Origin: Sphingobium trunci
GTDB taxonomy: Bacteria; Pseudomonadota; Alphaproteobacteria; Sphingomonadales; Sphingomonadaceae
NCBI RefSeq assembly: GCF_022664535.1
Contig: NZ_JAKUJY010000004.1
Location: forward strand, 62,001 to 126,000
DNA: 64,000 nucleotides
Reading direction: 5' to 3'
A program made the translations under genes and the position numbers. This document shows positions 33,615 to 41,412 of this stretch, piece by piece. Position 1 is the first letter of the stretch, and each line of letters begins with the position of its first letter. Below the pieces are notes generated by a model, which was not told the origin of the DNA, made no database searches, and saw only the letters and a list, made by a program, of their open reading frames with translations.

Positions 33615-35675
33615 ATGAGCGAAGTTGGCACATTCACGGTTGAAGAAGGCGGTATCGGCGTCATCGCGATCGATAATCCGCCCGTTAACGCATTGGGGAT
33701 CAAGACGCGCCGCGCGCTGGACGAAGGCTTCCGCAAGTTCGCGGCGGACGATTCGGTCAAGGCGATCGTGCTGATCTGCGGCGGGCGCACCTTCTTCGCG
33801 GGCGCGGACATTTCCGAATTCGGCAAGCCGCCGCAGGAACCGGGTCTGGTCGATGTGTTCAACATCATCGAAAATGGCGGCAAGCCGGTGGTCGCCGCGA
33901 TCCATGGCACCGCGCTCGGCGGCGGCTATGAACTGGCGCTGATCTGCAACTATCGCATCGCCGTTCCCAGCGCGATGGTCGGCCTGCCCGAAGTGAAGCT
34001 GGGCCTGCTGCCCGGCGCCGGCGGCACGCAGCGCCTGCCCCGCGTCGTCGGTCCGGAAGCCGCGCTCGACATCATCACAGGCGGCGATCCCATCCCGGCG
34101 AAGAAGGCGCTGGGCCTGGGCATGATCGACGCGCTCGCCGAGGAAGGCAAGCTGCGCGAGGATGCCATCGCCTTCGCCCGCAGCCTGCTGGCCGAAGGCA
34201 AGCCCGCCGTGCGCGTGCGCGACCGCAATGAGAAGCTGGAGGCCGTGCGCGACCGCACGCCGGCGCTGTTCGACGAATATCTGGCGAAGAATGCGCGCTC
34301 CTTCCGTGGCTTCAAGGCGCCGCACAATATCGTCCGCGCCATCCAGGCCTCGATCGAGACCGCGCCCGATTTCGACAAGGGCATGGAGCGCGAGCGCGAA
34401 CTGTTCCGCGAACTGGAGCCCAGCATCGAATCGCAGGCGCAGCGCTATTATTTCTTCGCCGAACGCGAAGCGGCCAAGATCCCCGACATCGGCAAGGACG
34501 TCGCCACCATCCCGGTCAAGACCGCCGGCGTGATCGGCGCGGGCACGATGGGCGGCGGCATCACCATGAACTTCCTGAACGCGGGCATCCCCGTGACCCT
34601 GGTCGAAATGACCCAGGAAGCGCTGGATCGCGGTGTCGGCGTCATTCGCCGCAACTATGAGAATACGGCCAAGAAGGGCCGCATGACCCAGGAGCAGGTG
34701 GAACAGCGCATGGCGCTCATCACGCCCGCCATCGGGCTGGAGGCGCTCGGCCAGGTCGACATGATCGTGGAGGCCGTGTTCGAGGAAATCGCGATCAAGC
34801 AGGACGTGTTCGGCAAGCTGGACAAGATCGCCAAGCAGGGTGCGATCCTGGCGTCCAACACCTCCTATCTCGATCTGGATGCCATCGCCAACGCGACCAG
34901 CCGTCCGGAATGGGTCGTGGGCACGCACTTCTTCTCGCCCGCCAACGTCATGCGCCTGCTCGAAGTCGTGCGCGGCGCCAAGACCTCCAAGGAAGTCGTC
35001 AAGACCGCGATGGAGATCGGCAAGAAGATCGGCAAGGTGTCGGTCCTCTCGGGCAACGGCTTTGGTTTCATCGCCAACCGCATCATGACCCAGCGCGGCA
35101 AGCAGGCCGACCAGTTGGTACTGGAAGGCCCGACGCCGCAGGACATCGATCAGGCGATCTACAATTATGGCTTTGCCATGGGTCCGTTCCAGATGATCGA
35201 CCTAGTCGGTCTGGACGTGATCGGCCGCGGTGAGACGGAGCGCACGATCCGTGGCGATCTCGTCAAGCTCGACCGGCTGGGCCAGAAGAAGAATGGCGGC
35301 TTCTACGATTATGACGAAAACCGCAAGGCGACCCCGTCGCCGGTCGCGGCCAAGGTCATTGCCGATATCGCCGCGTTCAAGGGTGTCGAGAACAAGGGCA
35401 AGCTGAGTGCCGAGGATATCGTCGCGCGCCTGCTCTACCCGGTGGTGAATGAAGGGGCCAAGGTGCTGGAGGAGGGCATCGCCAGCCGTGCGTCCGACAT
35501 CGATGTCGCCGCGATCCTGGGCTATAACTGGCCGGTCTACACCGGTGGTCCCATGTTCTGGGGCGATACGGTCGGCCTGCAGAAGGTGGTCGATGGACTC
35601 AAGGCGCAGGGCATCGAGCCATCCAAGCTGCTGGTCGAAAAGGCCGCGAAGGGCGAAAGCTTCACGCGCGGATAA
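33615..35675 (+). CDS. FadB-like bifunctional enoyl-CoA hydratase / 3-hydroxyacyl-CoA dehydrogenase
   Basis: 686 aa. Residues 1 to about 190 form a crotonase domain that keeps both catalytic glutamates (GGGYELAL and GLPEVKLG), unlike the stand-alone crotonases here. A linker follows, then a Rossmann domain with GVIGAGTMGGGI near residue 305, VEAVFE, SNTSYLDLD and HFFSPANVM (catalytic His), and C-terminal helical domains with GFIANRI. Hydrates enoyl-CoA and oxidises the 3-hydroxyacyl-CoA with NAD. Start ATG behind AAGGAG. Probably the general beta-oxidation module working with the thiolases. Confidence 0.95.
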   Translation: MSEVGTFTVEEGGIGVIAIDNPPVNALGIKTRRALDEGFRKFAADDSVKAIVLICGGRTFFAGADISEFGKPPQEPGLVDVFNIIENGGKPVVAAIHGTALGGGYELALICNYRIAVPSAMVGLPEVKLGLLPGAGGTQRLPRVVGPEAALDIITGGDPIPAKKALGLGMIDALAEEGKLREDAIAFARSLLAEGKPAVRVRDRNEKLEAVRDRTPALFDEYLAKNARSFRGFKAPHNIVRAIQASIETAPDFDKGMERERELFRELEPSIESQAQRYYFFAEREAAKIPDIGKDVATIPVKTAGVIGAGTMGGGITMNFLNAGIPVTLVEMTQEALDRGVGVIRRNYENTAKKGRMTQEQVEQRMALITPAIGLEALGQVDMIVEAVFEEIAIKQDVFGKLDKIAKQGAILASNTSYLDLDAIANATSRPEWVVGTHFFSPANVMRLLEVVRGAKTSKEVVKTAMEIGKKIGKVSVLSGNGFGFIANRIMTQRGKQADQLVLEGPTPQDIDQAIYNYGFAMGPFQMIDLVGLDVIGRGETERTIRGDLVKLDRLGQKKNGGFYDYDENRKATPSPVAAKVIADIAAFKGVENKGKLSAEDIVARLLYPVVNEGAKVLEEGIASRASDIDVAAILGYNWPVYTGGPMFWGDTVGLQKVVDGLKAQGIEPSKLLVEKAAKGESFTRG

Positions 35676-35682
35676 ATCAGGG

Positions 35683-35712
35683 CGCCCGCCGGCCCTTCAA
35701 GACCGGCGGGCG
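35683..35712 (+). terminator. Hairpin after FadB-like gene
   Basis: CGCCCGCCGG / CCGGCGGGCG, a 10-bp perfect stem with a 10-nt loop, followed by only TT AAAT. It starts 8 nt after the stop codon. Probable terminator, weak T-tract. Confidence 0.55.
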
Positions 35713-35716
35713 TTAA

Positions 35717-35732
35717 ATAAACAATTGTTTAC
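35717..35732. promoter_or_regulatory. TetR-type operator candidate (TAAAC-N4-GTTTAC)
   Basis: ATAAACAATTGTTTAC, containing the perfect 14-bp palindrome TAAACAATTGTTTA. It lies 65 nt upstream of the dehydrogenase start (35797) and shares TAAAC-N4-GTTTACAT with the site at 58096-58111 next to a TetR gene. Confidence 0.55.
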
Positions 35733-35796
35733 ATCCTTTTCCCTTCTGGCATAGTCTTTCCAGGTCGCCGGAACGTCGACACCCAGGGGATTGAGG

Positions 35797-36627
35797 ATGC
35801 ATCCAGGCAAAAACAGGCTTCAGGCCCGGATCGGCTTTATCGGCCTGGGCAATCAGGGCGGTCCCATCGCCCGCCGCATCGGCGAGGCGGGCTGGCCCCT
35901 TGCGCTCTGGGCGCGGCGTCCGGAAGTCCTGAACGATTATGAGGGTATTGCCCGCCGCGTCGAAAGCCCCGAAGCACTCGCCCGGCAAAGCGACATCCTC
36001 TCCCTTTGCGTCGTCGACGATGCAGGCGTTGACGCACTGATGCAAAGCGTGCTCCCCGAAATGCGATCGGGCAGCCTGATCGCCATCCATTCGACCATTC
36101 ATCCCGACAACTGCGTGGCATGGGCGCGCCGGGCATCCGAAAGGGGCGTGGCGCTGATCGACGCCCCGGTCAGCGGCGGCGCGGCGGGTGCGGCGGCAGG
36201 CACGCTGACGGTGATGATGGGCGGCACCCCCGACGATTGCGACCGCGCCCTGCCGCTTTTCCGGAGCTTCGGCAAGCTGATCGTCCGGCTGGGCGATGTC
36301 GGCGCGGGCCAGCGGGCCAAGCTGCTCAACAATACGCTGCTGGCCGCGATCATGGGCGTCACGCAGGAGGCGCGCGAAGCAGGGGAGGCGCTGGGGCTGG
36401 ACCTGGCGGCGCTGGACAGCATCCTGGCGGCGAGCAGCGGCAGCAGCTTCGGCCATGGCGTATTGCGCAGCCTGCCGGATATCGCCGCTTTCCGCCATGG
36501 CGCGGACCTGCTGCGGAAGGATGTCGGCCTGCTGCGGCAGATCTGCACGCAGGACGGTGCGGCGCCGCGGGGACTTCTGGCCGAAGGAGATGCCTTCCTG
36601 GCGCGCTTTTCCGACCATCAGGCATAA
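35797..36627 (+). CDS. 3-hydroxyisobutyrate dehydrogenase-family NAD(P)-binding protein
   Basis: 276 aa. Rossmann motif GFIGLGNQGGPIARR near residue 12, substrate motif DAPVSGGAAGAAAGTLTVMMGG near residue 120, and the catalytic Lys in AKLLNN near 178; this is the beta-hydroxyacid dehydrogenase order. Oxidises or reduces a beta-hydroxy acid or a related carbonyl. ATG 35797 has AGGGGA 6 nt upstream; the TTG at 35791 is less likely. First of a three-gene operon under the TetR-type operator. Confidence 0.88.
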   Translation: MHPGKNRLQARIGFIGLGNQGGPIARRIGEAGWPLALWARRPEVLNDYEGIARRVESPEALARQSDILSLCVVDDAGVDALMQSVLPEMRSGSLIAIHSTIHPDNCVAWARRASERGVALIDAPVSGGAAGAAAGTLTVMMGGTPDDCDRALPLFRSFGKLIVRLGDVGAGQRAKLLNNTLLAAIMGVTQEAREAGEALGLDLAALDSILAASSGSSFGHGVLRSLPDIAAFRHGADLLRKDVGLLRQICTQDGAAPRGLLAEGDAFLARFSDHQA

Positions 36628-36637
36628 GGAGAGAGGA

Positions 36638-37084
36638 ATGACCAAGACAAGTCCGCCCGATCTGGGGCCGCCCGAATTTGCGAGCCCGGAAGAGCGCTCC
36701 CAATATGGCCGCGACTGGTTCCATTATGTCATGACCATGCCCGCGCCGCCGCCGACCACGCCCTATAACAGCGCAGGCATCCACAATTTCGTCTTTGCCG
36801 AGATGTGGAGCCGTCCCGGTCTCGACCTCAAGGCCCGGCGCTGGATCACGCTCGCCTGCGTCGCCGCGTCGGATACGGTCGTGCCGATCCAGGCGCATAT
36901 CTACGCAGCGCTCAAGAGCGGGGACATCACGATCGAGGAGATGCACGAATTCACGCTGCATTTCGCGGTCTATTGCGGCTGGCCCAAGGCCTCGCTCGTC
37001 AATCAGGCGGTGCAGGATGCCTGGGCGCGGGTGCAGGAGGAGGGCGGCACCGTCCAGATGGCGCGGCCGGACCCGGTCGGATGA
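36638..37084 (+). CDS. Carboxymuconolactone decarboxylase (CMD)-family protein
   Basis: 148 aa, typical CMD/AhpD-like helical fold: LDLKARRWITLACVAASDTVVPIQAHIYAALKSGDITIEEMHEFTLH and YCGWPKA. The CxxC redox motif of AhpD is absent, so it belongs to the non-redox branch (decarboxylases and unknowns). Start ATG behind GGAGAGAGG, 10 nt after the dehydrogenase; its TGA overlaps the SDR ATG. Its place between two dehydrogenases suggests a step on a ring or lactone intermediate, but the function is not established. Confidence 0.82.
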   Translation: MTKTSPPDLGPPEFASPEERSQYGRDWFHYVMTMPAPPPTTPYNSAGIHNFVFAEMWSRPGLDLKARRWITLACVAASDTVVPIQAHIYAALKSGDITIEEMHEFTLHFAVYCGWPKASLVNQAVQDAWARVQEEGGTVQMARPDPVG

Positions 37085-37881
37085 CCCGGATCGCTGGCGC
37101 CGTCGCCATCGTCACCGGCGCGGCCAACGGCATAGGCCGGGCCACGGCCGATTCGCTCGCCCGGCGCGGCGCGCGGCTTGTCCTGGCAGATATTGACGCG
37201 GCAAGGCTGGAGGAGGCGGCCGGGGCCATTCGTGCAGCAGGCGGGCAGGCGCTCGCCATTCCCCTGGACCTCTCGGAACCGGATGCCTTCGATCGGCTGC
37301 GCGAGAGGACATGGGCCGAATATGGCACGGTCGATATCGTCATGAACAATGTCGGCGTGCTGGTGTCGGGCCTGCCGCAGGATATTCCGCTCGCCGAATG
37401 GGAGAGGATCATCAACCTCAACCTGATGGGCGTTGTCCGGTCCATCCACCGTTTTCTGCCCGACCTTCTGGCGAAGGGCAGCGGCCATATCGTCAACACG
37501 GCGAGCTTCGCCGGGCTTTTCCCCTATGCCTTCGACCGCCTGCCCTATGCCGCGACCAAGGGGGCGATCGTCACCATGACCGAGGGGCTGGCGCTCTATC
37601 TGGAGCCCAGGGGCATCGGCGTGACGCTGTTGTGCCCCGGTCCGGTACGGACGGCCATCGGCAACACGATGCGCAGCTTTACCGAAGGGCTGCCGCTGCG
37701 CGGGCCGGGTCCGCAATTCGCCTTCCGCGAAGCCGGGGAAGTGGGGGAGATGGTGGCCGACGCCATCGCCTCGAACCGCTTCTTCCTGCCGACAGACGAT
37801 CTGGTGCGGCCGCTGCTCGCGGAAAGGGGCGCCGACATGGAGGCTTTCCTGCGCGCCCAGGCCATGGCCATGGCGCCCTGA
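37081..37881 (+). CDS. Short-chain dehydrogenase/reductase (SDR)
   Basis: 266 aa classical SDR: cofactor motif TGAANGIG (about residue 12), acidic D after beta-2 (LADID, suggests NAD), NNVG, catalytic Ser in NTASFAG and YxxxK in YAATK. Start ATG overlaps the CMD stop. Probably oxidises a secondary alcohol of the degraded substrate. Last gene of the three-gene operon. Confidence 0.9.
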   Translation: MTRIAGAVAIVTGAANGIGRATADSLARRGARLVLADIDAARLEEAAGAIRAAGGQALAIPLDLSEPDAFDRLRERTWAEYGTVDIVMNNVGVLVSGLPQDIPLAEWERIINLNLMGVVRSIHRFLPDLLAKGSGHIVNTASFAGLFPYAFDRLPYAATKGAIVTMTEGLALYLEPRGIGVTLLCPGPVRTAIGNTMRSFTEGLPLRGPGPQFAFREAGEVGEMVADAIASNRFFLPTDDLVRPLLAERGADMEAFLRAQAMAMAP

Positions 37882-37912
37882 CCGGTTGGCCACCGGCCTG
37901 TCTGCGCCACAT

Positions 37913-37925
37913 ATAACTAGGTTAT
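37913..37925. promoter_or_regulatory. TAACNAGGT-type operator (exact core)
   Basis: ATAAC-TAG-GTTAT, perfect 5-bp arms and exact core TAACTAGGT, 31 nt after the SDR stop and upstream of the Nudix/fused-ACAD operon. A second, imperfect copy lies 41 bp downstream. Confidence 0.62.
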
Positions 37926-37953
37926 CTTTGTCTTGTGCGGTCCGCCAAATGGC

Positions 37954-37966
37954 GTTACCTCGATAG
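37954..37966. promoter_or_regulatory. Second TAACNAGGT-type site (one mismatch)
   Basis: GTTAC-CTC-GATAG; other strand CTATC-GAG-GTAAC, one mismatch to the core. With the site at 37913 it forms a pair with centres 41 bp apart, close to four helical turns. Confidence 0.42.
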
Positions 37967-38025
37967 GTGAGGATATCCACGGCCACCGCCCCTTCACCGG
38001 GGCGGGGCGGAAGCAGGCAGAAGAG

Positions 38026-38109
38026 ATGACTGTCAAGGCACGGTGCAGCGACATGCGATCGAAGGCGGAACGGCGCGTCCGGACGGCGGGGGAAGGGCGG
38101 CGCTCGTGA
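38026..38109 (+). CDS. Possible 27-codon upstream ORF coupled to Nudix gene
   Basis: ATG at 38026, 27 codons, very basic (many Arg/Lys), TGA overlapping the GTG start of the Nudix gene (GTGA). The ribosome site is weak (GAAGAG). It could be a leader that couples translation, or chance. Confidence 0.25.
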   Translation: MTVKARCSDMRSKAERRVRTAGEGRRS

Positions 38110-38882
38110 CCGACGCATCCGCTCCGGCGAAAGCGCCCGTAACCCCCCGGCCAGCGGCGACGATATTGTTGCTGCGCGACGATCCGATGGAAGTGCTGAT
38201 GATCCGGCGGCACAAGGATCAATTCTTCTCTTCCGCCCTGGTCTTTCCCGGCGGCCTGGTCGACGATAGCGACCATTCGGACGCCTGGCACGATCTGATC
38301 GTCGACGATATCGGGCTGGACGCTCATCAACGCGCGCTCCGGATCGCCGGTTTTCGCGAAACCTTCGAGGAAACGGGCATATTGCTGGCGCGTGGCGCCG
38401 AAGGGCATTGCGCCGCGCAACAGAGCCAGCCGGGCGCGTCCTTCCTGGATATCGTCCGTGCCAGCGGCGGGCGGCTGGTGCTGGACGATCTTGTGCCCTT
38501 CGGTCATTGGATCACCCCTGAATTTTCGCCCAAGCGTTTCGACACCCATTTCTTCATCTGCCGCACCGCGCCCGGCCAGGACGCCGTCTGCGACGGTGGC
38601 GAGGCGGTCGCGCTGGAATGGGCGACGCCCGACAGCATATTGACCCGGGCGGCGGAGGGCGAAACCTCCATCCTGTTCCCCACCCGTCTCAACATCGCCC
38701 GGCTGGCCGAGAGCGGGGCTGTTGACGATGCGATAGCGGCGGCCCGGATGCGTCCGATCTTCACCGTCCTGCCTCGCGTGGAGAAGCGCCCCGGAGGCAT
38801 GGCGGTCGTCATTCCCGCCGAAGCCGGCTATTGCGAAACCGAAAATTTCAATCCCTCCCAGGCGCCGTCCGGCAAAGCCTGA
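38106..38882 (+). CDS. Nudix hydrolase, NUDT7/NUDT19-like (possible CoA diphosphatase)
   Basis: 258 aa. RPAATILLLRDDPMEVLMIRRH start, FPGGLVDDSD, and the Nudix core RETFEETGILL (about residue 84); upstream Glu of the standard box is not in register, as in NUDT7/NUDT19-type proteins. These hydrolyse CoA or acyl-CoA to 3',5'-ADP and phosphopantetheine. I use GTG 38106, preceded by GGGGAAGGG; an in-frame GTG at 38043 is possible. 21 nt before the fused ACAD gene, so it may recycle dead-end CoA esters. Confidence 0.82.
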   Translation: MTDASAPAKAPVTPRPAATILLLRDDPMEVLMIRRHKDQFFSSALVFPGGLVDDSDHSDAWHDLIVDDIGLDAHQRALRIAGFRETFEETGILLARGAEGHCAAQQSQPGASFLDIVRASGGRLVLDDLVPFGHWITPEFSPKRFDTHFFICRTAPGQDAVCDGGEAVALEWATPDSILTRAAEGETSILFPTRLNIARLAESGAVDDAIAAARMRPIFTVLPRVEKRPGGMAVVIPAEAGYCETENFNPSQAPSGKA

Positions 38883-38903
38883 TCCAGGATCAAGAGGATA
38901 AGA

Positions 38904-41240
38904 ATGTCGATTCTGTATGATGAAGCCCAGGTGCAGATCGGCGAGGAAGCGCGCCGTCAGCTCAACGCCGTCTTCGCCCCGGAAAAGCTCAAGGAACTGC
39001 TGGAAACACGGGGCGGCTATGACGAGGTCTTCTGGAACATCTGTCGCGAACAGGGATGGACCGCCATCGGCATCCCCGAGGATTTCGGCGGCATCGGCAT
39101 GGGACTTATCGAACTCGGCCTGATCGCGGAAGCCTGCGGATCGGTGGTGAGCGGCGCGCCCTTCCTTGGCACATCCTTCGGCGCCGGGCAGGCCATTCTC
39201 GAATATGGCTCGCAGGCGCTGAAGCAGGACTGGCTGCCCCGGCTGGCCGCGGGCGACGTCATCGGCGCGGTGGCCTTTGCGGAGGGGCGCGATTTCATCC
39301 CCGCCCAGCCTTCGCTCCGGCTGTCGGAAGGCCGCCTCACCGGCACGAAGCCTGCCGTGCCCGCAGGCGGCAAGGCCGATGTGGCCGTCGTCCTCGCTTC
39401 GGGCGAGGCGGGCCCGGTGTTGGCGCTGGTGCAACTCGACCAACCGGGCGTGACGCGCACGCTGCTTGAAACCTTCGACAACAGCCGCAACACGGCGGAC
39501 CTTGCATTCGAAGGCGCCCAGGCGCTGGTGCTGGAGGGTGCGGCCGATGGCCGGGCCGCCGCGCTGGAGATCCTGCGCCGGCAGGCGGTGGTGACCGCGC
39601 ATGAGCAGGTCGGCGGCGCCGAACGGGCGATGACGGCCGCGCGCGACTATGCGCTGACCCGCCGCGCCTTCGGCCAGCCGATCGGCGCCTTCCAGTCGGT
39701 CAAGCACCGCATCGCCGAGGATTATGTGCTGGTCGAGATGGCGCGCGCCAATGCGATCGACGCGGCGGCGAGCTTCGGCACGCCCGAATTCGCCCGCTGC
39801 GCCGCGGCCGCCCGGATCACCGGCACCGAAGCCTATGACACGGTATCGCGCGACGCGACGCAGACCCATGGCGGCATTGGCGTCACCTGGGAAGAAAATC
39901 TGCACCTTCATCAACGCCGCGCCCGCACCCTCGCCATAGAGCAGGGCAACCTCATCTTCTGGGAAGACCGGCTGGTCGAGGCGCTGACGGCGGCATCGAC
40001 GCAGGCAGCCGCCGAGGAATCGAGCGGCGACCCGGTGCTCGACGCCTATCGCGCCAAGGCGAAAGCCTGGCTGGAATCCCATGTCGCCGAATTCGGCGCG
40101 GCGGCGCAGAAGGGCCTGTCGGAGGAAGAGGGGCTGGCGCTCGGCCGCCGCTGGATGGCGACCCGCTATGATGCTGGCTATGTCGGCATTTCCTGGCCGA
40201 AGGAGCATGGCGGGCAGGGCCTCACCCATCTCGAAAAGCTGGCGTTCGACAAGGAGGAGATGAAGCACGGCTTCCCCACCGGCTATTTCGGCGTCAGCCT
40301 GGGCATGCCGGTGCCGATCATCCTGCGTCACCTGCCCGACGGCTGGAAGCATGAGCGCGCCCGGGCGGCGATGCGCGGCGAGGAAATCTGGTGCCAGCTC
40401 TTCTCCGAACCGGCGGCCGGATCGGACCTGGCGGGCCTGCGCACCCGCGCGGTGCAGGATGAGGCGACCGGCGACTGGATCGTCAACGGCCAGAAGCTCT
40501 GGACCACCTGGGCGCAGCATTCCGACTATGGCGTGATCGTCGTGCGCACCGACCCCAATGTGCCCAAGCACCGGGGCCTCACCTATTTCTGGGTGGACAT
40601 GAAGGCGCCGGGCGTGACCGTGCGGCCGGTCAAGCTCGCGGCGGGCGACAGCCATGTGAACGAGGTGTTCTTCGACGATGTCCGCCTGCCCGATTCGCAG
40701 CGCATCGGCGCTGTCGGCGGCGGTTTTGCCGTGGCCATGGAAACGCTGATGATCGAGCGTTACCAGGCGACCGACCCGTCCGGCTTCGGCCCGCCGCTCG
40801 CCCTGCTGATCGGACAGGCGCAGGAAGGGACGCTCAATGGCCGGGCGCCGATCGAGGACGGACGCGTGCGGGAGCGTATCGCCCGGACCCATGCCGTGCA
40901 AAACGCCATGGCCGCCGTCGGCAAGCGGGCGCTGCTGTCCTTGCAGGCCGGGCTCGAACCGGGGCCGGAGGGCGCGCTGCACAAGCTGGTGTCCGTCCGC
41001 GCGCGGCAGAAGCTGTCCGAATTCGCCATCGACCTGCAGGGCGTGGCGGGCATGGAGCATCCCTACATCCATGTCAGTTCGAAGTCGAGCTGGCAGCAAA
41101 GCTGGATGACCGCCCCTACGGGCCGCATCGCGGGCGGCGCGGACGAGATGCTGCTCAACACCATTGCCGAGCGCATTCTGGGCCTGCCCCAGGACCACCG
41201 GCCGGACAAAGGCGTTCCATTCAACGCAATTCCGAAATAA
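38904..41240 (+). CDS. Fused double acyl-CoA dehydrogenase (beta-alpha fusion)
   Basis: 778 aa, about twice the ACAD length. Residues 1 to about 370 form a short-type ACAD (TRRAFGQPIGAFQ; QTHGGIGVTWEENLHLHQRR, no SEPxxGSD signature); residues about 380-778 form a long-type ACAD (FSEPAAGSDLAGLRTRA near 505, QKLWTTWAQHSDYG, AGGADEMLLNTIAERILGLP). The fusion order is short then long. Mycobacterial FadE34/ChsE3 in sterol side-chain breakdown is also a fused ACAD, so a similar role on a bulky ring-bearing acyl-CoA is plausible. Follows the Nudix gene by 21 nt; ends at a terminator. Confidence 0.92.
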   Translation: MSILYDEAQVQIGEEARRQLNAVFAPEKLKELLETRGGYDEVFWNICREQGWTAIGIPEDFGGIGMGLIELGLIAEACGSVVSGAPFLGTSFGAGQAILEYGSQALKQDWLPRLAAGDVIGAVAFAEGRDFIPAQPSLRLSEGRLTGTKPAVPAGGKADVAVVLASGEAGPVLALVQLDQPGVTRTLLETFDNSRNTADLAFEGAQALVLEGAADGRAAALEILRRQAVVTAHEQVGGAERAMTAARDYALTRRAFGQPIGAFQSVKHRIAEDYVLVEMARANAIDAAASFGTPEFARCAAAARITGTEAYDTVSRDATQTHGGIGVTWEENLHLHQRRARTLAIEQGNLIFWEDRLVEALTAASTQAAAEESSGDPVLDAYRAKAKAWLESHVAEFGAAAQKGLSEEEGLALGRRWMATRYDAGYVGISWPKEHGGQGLTHLEKLAFDKEEMKHGFPTGYFGVSLGMPVPIILRHLPDGWKHERARAAMRGEEIWCQLFSEPAAGSDLAGLRTRAVQDEATGDWIVNGQKLWTTWAQHSDYGVIVVRTDPNVPKHRGLTYFWVDMKAPGVTVRPVKLAAGDSHVNEVFFDDVRLPDSQRIGAVGGGFAVAMETLMIERYQATDPSGFGPPLALLIGQAQEGTLNGRAPIEDGRVRERIARTHAVQNAMAAVGKRALLSLQAGLEPGPEGALHKLVSVRARQKLSEFAIDLQGVAGMEHPYIHVSSKSSWQQSWMTAPTGRIAGGADEMLLNTIAERILGLPQDHRPDKGVPFNAIPK

Positions 41241-41255
41241 TATTCTTGACAAGTC

Positions 41256-41286
41256 GGGGTTCGTTGAAAAACGGACCCCTATTTTT
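41256..41286 (+). terminator. Intrinsic terminator after fused ACAD
   Basis: GGGGTTCGT / ACGGACCCC stem (one G-T pair) with a TGAAAA loop, followed by TATTTTT. Sixteen nt after the stop. Confidence 0.8.
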
Positions 41287-41339
41287 GCAAAAATGTCACA
41301 ACAAGGGATTTAATTGACGATCCGACAGCTATCGGTTGT

Positions 41340-41352
41340 GTAACCTGGTTAC
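41340..41352. promoter_or_regulatory. TAACNAGGT-type operator (exact core, perfect palindrome)
   Basis: GTAAC-CTG-GTTAC, perfect 13-bp palindrome apart from the centre, with the exact core on the complementary strand (TAACCAGGT). It lies 61 nt upstream of the TonB receptor start, just downstream of a TTGACG hexamer (41314-41319), so it probably overlaps the promoter. Confidence 0.65.
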
Positions 41353-41412
41353 CTTTGCCATGAGGCCCCTCAAGCACTTTATCGTGTTTATTCAATCGAA
41401 AGAGAGGTTGTC

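Noticed and set aside
37917..41252. Second antisense open frame of about 1,100 codons
   Set aside because: Lies opposite the Nudix and fused ACAD genes; the start would overlap the operator motif and the protein is low-complexity Arg/Gly-rich.
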